Shown here in pieces: positions 1 to 5,622 of a stretch of 12,600 nt of DNA (the stretch's first letter is position 1; the number at the start of each line of letters is the position of its first letter). The stretch is from NCBI GenBank assembly GCA_045657645.1, contig JAZOTL010000125.1, positions 1 through 12,600 of the forward strand, in the 5' to 3' direction. The stretch is from RGIG7300 sp045657645. Lineage in GTDB: Bacteria; Bacillota; Clostridia; Oscillospirales; CAG-272. Both the position numbers and the translations under genes were made by a program. The notes under the pieces are model-generated. The model saw nothing but the letters and a program-made list of their open reading frames with translations, had not been told where the DNA came from and made no database searches.

Positions 1-620
1 TTCTTAAGTTCAAGGACGATTGCACCGGCAAGGACGGCGTGTTTGATCCCGGCGAAGATGCAGTAGGTCTTACAATTGAGGGCGTTGGCGACGTTAATCT
101 TCGTATGTCAATTTACTTCTTTGAAAAGGTAAACGCAGCAGGCATAAAGACCCACTACGTTAACGCAAACCTTGCAGATACAACAATGGAGGTTCTTCCC
201 GCAAAGGTATTCGGCCACGGCCTTGAGGTTATCTGCCGTCATAAGGCAGTTGGTAGCTTCATCCGCCGTTACGGTGTTTACATTGAAGATGGCGCTGACC
301 TTCCCGCATATGTTGAAATGACATTCAAGAACGATGAAAAGGGCGATCCCCTTGTAATCAAGGATGCACTTGTTGCTCTTGGCGTTATGACAGACAAGCA
401 GTATGACGATATCAAAGAAATGACCCAGAAGATCACTCAGATCGTTGCTGATGACCTTAAGGAAAAGGGACTTGTTCTCTATGACATCAAATTTGAGTTC
501 GGTTATGACCCCGAAGGCAATGTAATGCTTATCGACGAAATTGCATCCGGCAATATGCGTGTTTACAAGGACGGCAAATACATTGACCCCATGACACTCT
601 CAGAACTTTTCTTCGCATAA
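1..620 (+). CDS. purC: SAICAR synthetase (phosphoribosylaminoimidazole-succinocarboxamide synthase), 5'-truncated by window edge
   Basis: Only the C-terminal 205 residues are visible; the first complete codon is at 3 and the true start lies upstream of the window. PurC joins CAIR and aspartate, using ATP, to give SAICAR in the cytosol. The opening FKDD followed by GLTIEGVG, the AGIKTHYV stretch, the EVICRHKAVGSFIRRYG block (substrate-binding region; EVVVRN..GS in many PurCs), the GDPLV motif and the near-terminal LIDEIASGNMR (LIDEI.PD..R in the family) place it firmly in the SAICAR synthetase family. The KDGVFDPGEDAVGLTIEG style is one I associate with clostridial PurC. Family members are usually about 235 residues or a little longer, so roughly 30-40 residues are missing. 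The codon in frame at 39 (GTG) is an internal valine, not a start. It lies 122 nt before purM, the widest gap in the cluster. Confidence 0.95.
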   Translation, partial: LKFKDDCTGKDGVFDPGEDAVGLTIEGVGDVNLRMSIYFFEKVNAAGIKTHYVNANLADTTMEVLPAKVFGHGLEVICRHKAVGSFIRRYGVYIEDGADLPAYVEMTFKNDEKGDPLVIKDALVALGVMTDKQYDDIKEMTQKITQIVADDLKEKGLVLYDIKFEFGYDPEGNVMLIDEIASGNMRVYKDGKYIDPMTLSELFFA

Positions 621-742
621 TAATCAATTAAACGGAGGGTGAGGTTAGCAAGAATAATACTGTTATAAACGTATTCTTCGTCACTGACTATCACCCTTAT
701 GTTGTACTAAAAAAATAAACAAACCGTACAGGAGCGTATGAT
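621..742 (+). other. purC-purM intergenic gap with orphan ribosome-binding site and nested inverted repeats
   Basis: This is the only sizeable gap between the purine genes. GGAGGG at 634-639 looks like a good ribosome-binding site, but no ATG, GTG or TTG stands at a useful distance in an open frame of any length. The frame with suitable spacing begins at a GTT (644) and stays open for 24 codons to TAA at 716-718. Two nested 7-bp perfect inverted repeats are present: AGGGTGA (636-642) with TCACCCT (691-697), and AAGAATA (650-656) with TATTCTT (672-678). The outer arm overlaps the GGAGGG. I see no convincing -35/-10 pair and no match to the purine riboswitch core. It could be an RNA structure, a small non-canonical ORF, a decayed leader peptide, or chance. 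Confidence 0.4.
729..734 (+). promoter_or_regulatory. Ribosome-binding site of purM
   Basis: CAGGAG lies 8 nt before the ATG at 743 and supports that start. The out-of-frame ATG at 738 is too close (3 nt) to this site and leads nowhere. Confidence 0.7.
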
Positions 743-1798
743 ATGGACCATAAAAATTCTTTTTCTGCCAGCTATGCAGCTGCAGGCGTAGATATTACTG
801 CCGGTTACAAATCGGTAGAACTGATGAAAAAGCACGTTGCAAGAACCCGTAACGAGGGCTCTGTAGATGATGTAGGAGGTTTCGGCGGTTGCTTTGATCT
901 TAGCTGTGTTGCCGGAATGGAGCATCCTATTTCTGTTTCCGGTACTGACGGTTGCGGTACCAAAGTTAAATTAGCCATCCTTATGGATAAGCACGATACA
1001 ATAGGCATTGATGCAGTTGCTATGTGCGTAAATGATATCATCTGTGTTGGTGCAAAGCCTTTATATTTCTTGGACTATATTGCTTGCGGTAAAAACGTTC
1101 CTGAAAAGATTGCAGAAATCGTAGGCGGCGTTGCAGAAGGCTGTGTTCAGTCCGGTGCTGCTCTTATCGGCGGCGAAACTGCGGAGCATCCCGGTCTTAT
1201 GCCCGAAGAGGATTATGACCTTGCAGGTTTTGCAGTGGGCGTTGTAGACAAGCCTAAGATGATAGATAACAGCAAGATGGCTGAAGGTGACGTTGTTATA
1301 GCACTTCCCTCTACAGGTATTCACTCCAACGGCTTCAGCTTATGCCGTAAGGTTTTTGATATTGACAATAATAACCCCGAAATTTACGTAGAGCGCGAAG
1401 AGCTGGGCGGCAAGAGCATTGCTGAAGCTTTGCTTGTTCCCACAAGAATTTACGTTAAGCCCGTTCTTGCACTTTTGGAAAAGGTTGACGTTAAGGGTAT
1501 TTCCCACATCACAGGCGGCGGCTTCTACGAAAACATTCCCCGTTCCATTCCCGAAGGCCTTGGCGCAAAGATAGACAGAAGCGCTATCAAGGTGCTTCCT
1601 ATATTTGATACCATCGCCAAGTGGGGCAACGTTCCCGAGCGTGATATGTTTAACACTTATAATATGGGTGTTGGTATGAGCATCGTAGTTGCAAAAGAGG
1701 ATGCAGATAAGGCACTTGAGGTTCTGCGTGAAAACGGTGAGGACGCTTACGTGATCGGCGAAATAATCAAGTCTGACGAAAAGTGCATCATTGAATAA
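743..1798 (+). CDS. purM: Phosphoribosylformylglycinamidine cyclo-ligase (AIR synthetase)
   Basis: PurM closes the imidazole ring: FGAM + ATP gives AIR, in the cytosol. The 351-residue product matches the family length (about 340-350). Visible family blocks are GGFGGCFDL near residues 46-54, the glycine-rich GTDGCGTKVK (67-76), HDTIGIDAVAMCVND, GGETAEHPG (143-151), the PSTGIHSNGF stretch, and HITGGGFYENIPR in the C-terminal half, the typical order of the AIRS N- and C-terminal domains. The start at 743 is set by a ribosome-binding site at 729-734 and by the usual N-terminal SYAAAGVDI (the segment that begins AIR synthetases). It is the first gene of the tightly packed run; its stop codon overlaps the AAGGAG of purN. 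Nothing is missing or truncated. Confidence 0.98.
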   Translation: MDHKNSFSASYAAAGVDITAGYKSVELMKKHVARTRNEGSVDDVGGFGGCFDLSCVAGMEHPISVSGTDGCGTKVKLAILMDKHDTIGIDAVAMCVNDIICVGAKPLYFLDYIACGKNVPEKIAEIVGGVAEGCVQSGAALIGGETAEHPGLMPEEDYDLAGFAVGVVDKPKMIDNSKMAEGDVVIALPSTGIHSNGFSLCRKVFDIDNNNPEIYVEREELGGKSIAEALLVPTRIYVKPVLALLEKVDVKGISHITGGGFYENIPRSIPEGLGAKIDRSAIKVLPIFDTIAKWGNVPERDMFNTYNMGVGMSIVVAKEDADKALEVLRENGEDAYVIGEIIKSDEKCIIE

Positions 1799-1802
1799 GG
1801 AG
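1797..1802 (+). promoter_or_regulatory. Ribosome-binding site that fixes the purN start
   Basis: AAGGAG overlaps the purM stop codon and sits 6 nt before ATG at 1809. It rules out the longer reading from TTG at 1791, which would lie upstream of its own binding site, and favours ATG 1809 over GTG 1806. Confidence 0.8.
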
Positions 1803-1808
1803 CTTGTG

Positions 1809-2411
1809 ATGAAAAAGACAAGAATAGCGGTTCTTGTTTCCGGCGGCGGAACAAACCTGCAGGCACTTATAGATTCTCAGGCTAAGGGGATTATTACAAG
1901 CGGCGAAATAAAGCTTGTTATTTCCAATAATCCCGGAGCTTACGCTCTTGAGCGTGCCTCAAAAGCAGGAATAGATACTGCTGTAATAACCAAAAAGGAA
2001 TACGGTAACTCCTTTGAGGATAAGCTGATGCAGACCCTTGCAGAACATAAGATAGACCTTATCGTCCTTGCAGGCTTTATGTCTATACTTACAGAAAAGT
2101 TCACCTCTGCTTATCCCGAAAGAATAATTAACGTACACCCCTCCCTTATACCTTCCTTCTGCGGAAAGGGATTTTACGGGCTCCACGTTCACGAAGCGGC
2201 TTTGGAGTACGGCGTTAAGGTAACCGGCGCTACCGTTCATTTTGTAAACGAAATACCCGACGGTGGCAAAATAATAATGCAAAAGGCGGTAGCCATAAGA
2301 CCTACCGATACCCCCGAAACCCTGCAAAAGCGCGTAATGCGTTTGGCAGAGTGGAAGATACTCCCCGCAGCAGTGGAAAAAGTAAGTAAAGATATAATAA
2401 CGGAGAAATAA
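1809..2411 (+). CDS. purN: Phosphoribosylglycinamide formyltransferase (GAR transformylase, folate-dependent)
   Basis: PurN transfers the formyl group of 10-formyl-THF to GAR, giving FGAR. The 200-residue product starts MKKTRIAVLVSGGGTNLQAL, the classic N-terminal phosphate-binding loop. The catalytic triad known from E. coli PurN (Asn106, His108, Asp144) is matched by N108 and H110 in NVHPSLIP and by D151 in the PDGG motif. Between H110 and D151 there are five more residues than between the E. coli counterparts, in the segment SFCGKGFYGLHVHEAAL; E. coli has a shorter KYPGLHTH segment. I recall this longer loop as common in clostridial PurN. The formyl donor can come directly from Fhs encoded at the operon's end. 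The next gene begins 4 nt after the stop. Confidence 0.97.
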   Translation: MKKTRIAVLVSGGGTNLQALIDSQAKGIITSGEIKLVISNNPGAYALERASKAGIDTAVITKKEYGNSFEDKLMQTLAEHKIDLIVLAGFMSILTEKFTSAYPERIINVHPSLIPSFCGKGFYGLHVHEAALEYGVKVTGATVHFVNEIPDGGKIIMQKAVAIRPTDTPETLQKRVMRLAEWKILPAAVEKVSKDIITEK

Positions 2412-2415
2412 TAAA

Positions 2416-3138
2416 ATGGCATTGTTTGATTTAAAGAAATTACTTTCAGAAAACTCCTACCCCGGCAGAGGTATCGTTATCGGTAAGTCTGCAGACGGCA
2501 AAAATGCAATGATTGCATATTTCATTATGGGCAGAAGCGAAAACAGCCGCAACAGAGTGTTTGAGTGGTTTGACGGCGGTATGCGTACCAAGGCTTTTGA
2601 TGAGTCAAAGCTCTCCGATCCCAGCCTTATAATCTACAACCCCTACCTGCGCGCAAATAACGGCGACACCGATATCATCACAAACGGTGACCAAACAAAT
2701 ACAATTTTTGATTTTATAAACGAAGGCAAGACCTTTGAAGAAGCGCTCCGCACCCGTGAGTACGAGCCCGACTGCCCCAACTACACCCCCAGAATTTCCG
2801 GTATAGTTAATTACAACGAAGATCACACCGATTTTACATACAAGCTCTCTATCTTAAAGAGTGCAAACGGACGTCCCGAGGTTTGCAACCGTTATTTCTA
2901 TGAATACGGACCCGAAGCAGGTATAGGTCACTTCATCCACACTTACAAGTGCGACGGAAATCCCATTCCTTCCTTCTACGGAGAGCCTGAAGAGGTAACC
3001 CTTCCCAACACCGCAAAAGAGTTGGCAGACCTTTGCTGGGAAAACTTAAACGAGGATAACAAAGTTTCTCTTGTGGTTATCTCACGTTCCCTCTGTAACG
3101 GCGAGGACGAGATCATTACAATCAACAAAAATTCATAA
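2416..3138 (+). CDS. purO: IMP cyclohydrolase, PurO-type (archaeal-type fold)
   Basis: This 240-residue protein is not related to the MGS-like cyclohydrolase domain of bacterial PurH. It resembles the PurO family first described in methanogenic archaea, which closes FAICAR to IMP. Conserved-looking stretches are YPGRGIVIGKSADG (15-28), YFIMGRSENSRNR (35-47; archaeal PurO has an SRSFPNRT segment here), TNGDQTNTIF (89-98; archaeal SNGSHTDTI), NYTPRISGI (122-130; archaeal NTPRI) and HFIHTYKCDGNPIPSF (172-187). The archaeal comparison is from memory, not an alignment. It is about 40 residues longer than the roughly 200-residue archaeal enzymes. There is no signal peptide or membrane segment. It lies between purN and a formyltransferase that lacks its own cyclohydrolase domain, so it supplies the missing last step. 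CGGAG (2401-2405) serves as ribosome-binding site. Confidence 0.9.
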   Translation: MALFDLKKLLSENSYPGRGIVIGKSADGKNAMIAYFIMGRSENSRNRVFEWFDGGMRTKAFDESKLSDPSLIIYNPYLRANNGDTDIITNGDQTNTIFDFINEGKTFEEALRTREYEPDCPNYTPRISGIVNYNEDHTDFTYKLSILKSANGRPEVCNRYFYEYGPEAGIGHFIHTYKCDGNPIPSFYGEPEEVTLPNTAKELADLCWENLNEDNKVSLVVISRSLCNGEDEIITINKNS

Positions 3139-3140
3139 TT

Positions 3141-3147
3141 AAAGGAG
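3141..3147 (+). promoter_or_regulatory. Ribosome-binding site that fixes the AICAR transformylase start
   Basis: AAAGGAG lies 8 nt before ATG at 3156. The alternative GTG start at 3147 begins on the last base of this site and is therefore rejected; the protein starts MKEFELKYG. Confidence 0.85.
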
Positions 3148-3155
3148 TGACGCAA

Positions 3156-4340
3156 ATGAAAGAATTTGAACTTAAATACGGCTGTAACCCCAACCAAAAG
3201 CCTGCTAAAATATTTATGCACGATTCTTCTGACCTGCCTATTGAAATACTTTGCGGCAGACCCGGTTTTATAAATTTCCTTGACGCTTTCAACAGCTGGC
3301 AGTTGGTTAAGGAATTAAAGGAAGCTCTCGGTCTTCCTGCGGTTACCTCCTTCAAGCACGTTAGCCCCACCTCTGCAGCGGTAGGTACAAAGCTTTCCGA
3401 TAAACTTAAAAAGGCTTGCTTTGTAGACGATATCGAAGGTCTTGACGATTCCCCCCTTGCTTGCGCTTACGCAAGAGCAAGAGGTACAGACCGTATGTGC
3501 TCCTTTGGTGACTGGGTTGCCCTTTCCGACGTATGTGACGTAACCACCGCAAAGATGATAAAGCGTGAGGTTTCCGACGGTATTATCGCCCCCGGATACG
3601 AACCCGAAGCACTTGAAATACTTAAGAGCAAGAGAAACGGCAACTACAATATTGTAAAAATTGACCCCAACTACGTTCCTTGTGAAATTGAACGCAAGCA
3701 GGTATTCGGTATTACCTTTGAACAGGGCAGAAACAATTTTGAAATCAACAAATCCCTGCTTGAAAACATAGTAACCGAAAATAAGGACCTTCCCGAAGAA
3801 GCAAAGCGCGATCTTATCATCGCTCTTATCACCCTTAAATACACCCAGTCAAACTCCGTATGCTTTGCAGTTGACGGACAGGCTATCGGTGTAGGTGCAG
3901 GCCAGCAATCCAGAGTTCACTGTACCCGCCTTGCAGGTACAAAGGCTGACACCTGGTTCCTTCGCCAGCACGATAAGGTGCTCAACCTTCCCTTTAAGCC
4001 CACCCTTGGCCGCCCTGACAGAGATAACGTTATAGACGGCTATATCAACAGAAACGAAGAAGACGTAACAGCAGACGGCAACTGGCAGAAGTACTTTACA
4101 GAGCAGCCCGCACCTCTTACTGATGCAGAGATAAAGGAATACCTTTCTTCTATCGACGGTGTAGCTCTCGGTTCTGACGCATTCTTCCCCTTTGACGATA
4201 ATATTGAACGTGCAAAGCGTTCTGGTGTTAAGTATATTGCACAGCCCGGCGGTTCTATCCGTGATGATGTAGTAATCAACTGCTGCAACAAATACGGTAT
4301 GGCTATGGCGTTTACCGGTATGCGACTCTTCCACCATTAA
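3156..4340 (+). CDS. purH: Stand-alone AICAR formyltransferase (no IMP cyclohydrolase domain)
   Basis: The enzyme transfers the formyl group of 10-formyl-THF to AICAR, giving FAICAR. Bacterial PurH normally has an N-terminal MGS-like cyclohydrolase domain of about 190 residues; this 394-residue protein begins directly at the transformylase domain (LKYGCNPNQKPA, 6-17, matching LRYGMNPHQTPA of the bifunctional enzymes). The catalytic Lys-His pair is K67-H68 in SFKHVSP (Lys266-His267 in human ATIC). Other blocks are AYARARGTDRMCSFGDWVAL (104-123), KYTQSNSVCFA (228-238), GAGQQSRVHCTRLAG (247-261) and SDAFFPFDDNIERAKRSGV (340-358). The C-terminus LFHH and many internal segments read more like animal/fungal ATIC than E. 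coli PurH, as far as I recall those sequences. The PurO-type gene 17 nt upstream provides the absent cyclohydrolase. The symbol is by activity only; databases may give no symbol. Confidence 0.95.
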   Translation: MKEFELKYGCNPNQKPAKIFMHDSSDLPIEILCGRPGFINFLDAFNSWQLVKELKEALGLPAVTSFKHVSPTSAAVGTKLSDKLKKACFVDDIEGLDDSPLACAYARARGTDRMCSFGDWVALSDVCDVTTAKMIKREVSDGIIAPGYEPEALEILKSKRNGNYNIVKIDPNYVPCEIERKQVFGITFEQGRNNFEINKSLLENIVTENKDLPEEAKRDLIIALITLKYTQSNSVCFAVDGQAIGVGAGQQSRVHCTRLAGTKADTWFLRQHDKVLNLPFKPTLGRPDRDNVIDGYINRNEEDVTADGNWQKYFTEQPAPLTDAEIKEYLSSIDGVALGSDAFFPFDDNIERAKRSGVKYIAQPGGSIRDDVVINCCNKYGMAMAFTGMRLFHH

Positions 4341-4341
4341 T

Positions 4342-4346
4342 GGAGG
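4342..4346 (+). promoter_or_regulatory. Ribosome-binding site that fixes the purD start
   Basis: GGAGG lies 5 nt before ATG at 4352. The upstream ATG at 4340 overlaps the previous stop codon and would precede this site, so the shorter MKILVVGGGGREH start, typical of PurD, is preferred. Confidence 0.85.
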
Positions 4347-4351
4347 CACAA

Positions 4352-5620
4352 ATGAAGATACTTGTTGTAGGCGGCGGCGGACGTGAGCACGCCATAATCA
4401 AAAAGATAAAAGAAAATAAAGACGTTACAGAAATATTTGCGCTTCCCGGCAACGGAGGAATTGCGGCAGATGCTACCTGTGTTGCAATTAGCGCAACAGA
4501 CGTAGATGCTATATGTAACTTTGCAGTAGAAAACAAGATAGACTATGCAGTAGTAGCACCCGACGACCCCTTGGTTCTCGGTTGTGTTGACGCCCTTGAA
4601 GCAAAGGGTATTCCCTGCTTTGGTCCCCGTGCTAACGCGGCAATAATTGAGGGTAGTAAGGTTTTCTCCAAGAACCTTATGAAAAAGTACGGCATTCCCA
4701 CCGCAGAGTACGAAGTGTTTACCGATATGGAAGCGGCGCTTAAATATCTTGATAGCGCTCCTATCCCCACAGTTATTAAGGCAGACGGCCTTGCACTTGG
4801 TAAGGGCGTTATAATAGCACAAACACGAGATGAGGCAAAGGACGCAGTTAAGTCTATGATGGCTGATAAGGTTTTCGGCAAAAGCGGAGACCAGATAGTT
4901 ATCGAAGAATTCTTAACAGGCCCTGAGGTTTCGGTGCTCGCATTTACAGATTCAAAAACCGTTGTTCCCATGGTATCCTCTATGGACCACAAACGCCAGG
5001 GTGACGGTGATACAGGCCTTAACACAGGCGGTATGGGTACTATTGCACCTAACCCCTATTATACTAAGGACATAGCTGCACAGTGTATGGAAGAAATATT
5101 CCTGCCCACAATGAATGCTATGAACGCAGAAGGCAGACCCTTTAAGGGATGCTTGTACTTTGGACTTATGTTAACACCCAAGGGTCCTAAGGTAATCGAG
5201 TACAACTGCCGTTTCGGTGATCCCGAAACACAGGTAGTGCTTCCCCTTTTGGAATCCGATCTGCTTACGGTTATGCAGGCTGTAACAAATGAAAAGCTTG
5301 CGCAAACCGAGGTTAAATTTGCAGATAAGAATGCCTGCTGTGTAATTATGGCTTCAAAGGGTTATCCCGTAAGCTATGAAAAGGGCTTTGAAATGGAAAT
5401 ACCTGCAGATATTGCAAACAACGTATTCGTTGCAGGCGCAAAGCTTGAAGACGGCAAACTCCTTAGCTGGGGAGGCCGCGTGCTTGGCGCTACCGCTATA
5501 GCAGACACTTTAGGCGAAGCGATTTCTGCTTCCTACTCTATGGTAGAAAAGATAAAATTCGATAATTCCTTCTACCGTCACGATATCGGCGCACGTGCTA
5601 TGAAGGCAATAAAGGAGTAA
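4352..5620 (+). CDS. purD: Phosphoribosylamine-glycine ligase (GAR synthetase)
   Basis: PurD joins phosphoribosylamine and glycine, using ATP, to make GAR. The 422-residue protein has the standard length and ATP-grasp layout: the N-terminal VVGGGGREHAI loop (residues 5-15), the FSKNLMKKYGIPTA lead-in to the ATP-grasp domain, the ATP-binding lysine region VIKADGLALGKGV (141-153), the GPEVSVLAF segment, HKRQGDGDTGLNTGGMG, and the metal/ATP-binding IEYNCRFGDPETQ (D290 in FGDPE). The C-terminal segment with SYSMVEKIKFD.SFYRHDIG is also typical. The start is chosen from the ribosome-binding site at 4342-4346. The gene's last codons carry the ribosome-binding site of purL, so the two are probably co-translated. 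The glycine it uses can be supplied by glyA two genes downstream. Confidence 0.98.
   Translation: MKILVVGGGGREHAIIKKIKENKDVTEIFALPGNGGIAADATCVAISATDVDAICNFAVENKIDYAVVAPDDPLVLGCVDALEAKGIPCFGPRANAAIIEGSKVFSKNLMKKYGIPTAEYEVFTDMEAALKYLDSAPIPTVIKADGLALGKGVIIAQTRDEAKDAVKSMMADKVFGKSGDQIVIEEFLTGPEVSVLAFTDSKTVVPMVSSMDHKRQGDGDTGLNTGGMGTIAPNPYYTKDIAAQCMEEIFLPTMNAMNAEGRPFKGCLYFGLMLTPKGPKVIEYNCRFGDPETQVVLPLLESDLLTVMQAVTNEKLAQTEVKFADKNACCVIMASKGYPVSYEKGFEMEIPADIANNVFVAGAKLEDGKLLSWGGRVLGATAIADTLGEAISASYSMVEKIKFDNSFYRHDIGARAMKAIKE
5611..5617 (+). promoter_or_regulatory. Ribosome-binding site of purL inside the end of purD
   Basis: AAAGGAG is formed by the last coding bases of purD and lies 5 nt before ATG 5623. 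Only 2 nt separate the purD stop from the purL start, which suggests translational coupling. Confidence 0.8.
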
Positions 5621-5622
5621 CA

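Noticed and set aside
639..668. Nine-codon GTG-started mini-ORF in the purC-purM gap
   Set aside because: The GTG overlaps the only ribosome-binding site and the peptide is too short to support.
621..742. Purine (guanine/adenine) riboswitch or internal promoter before purM
   Set aside because: No match to the conserved purine riboswitch core or its terminal loops, and no -35/-10 pair with acceptable spacing.
1791..1808. TTG at 1791 as start of purN, overlapping purM
   Set aside because: The AAGGAG at 1797-1802 lies after it; ATG at 1809 fits the family N-terminus.
3147..3155. GTG at 3147 as start of the AICAR transformylase
   Set aside because: It overlaps the AAAGGAG ribosome-binding site; ATG at 3156 has proper 8-nt spacing.
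4340..4351. ATG at 4340 as start of purD, overlapping the previous stop
   Set aside because: It would place the GGAGG site inside the gene and add MEAQ before the canonical MKILVVGGGGREH start.
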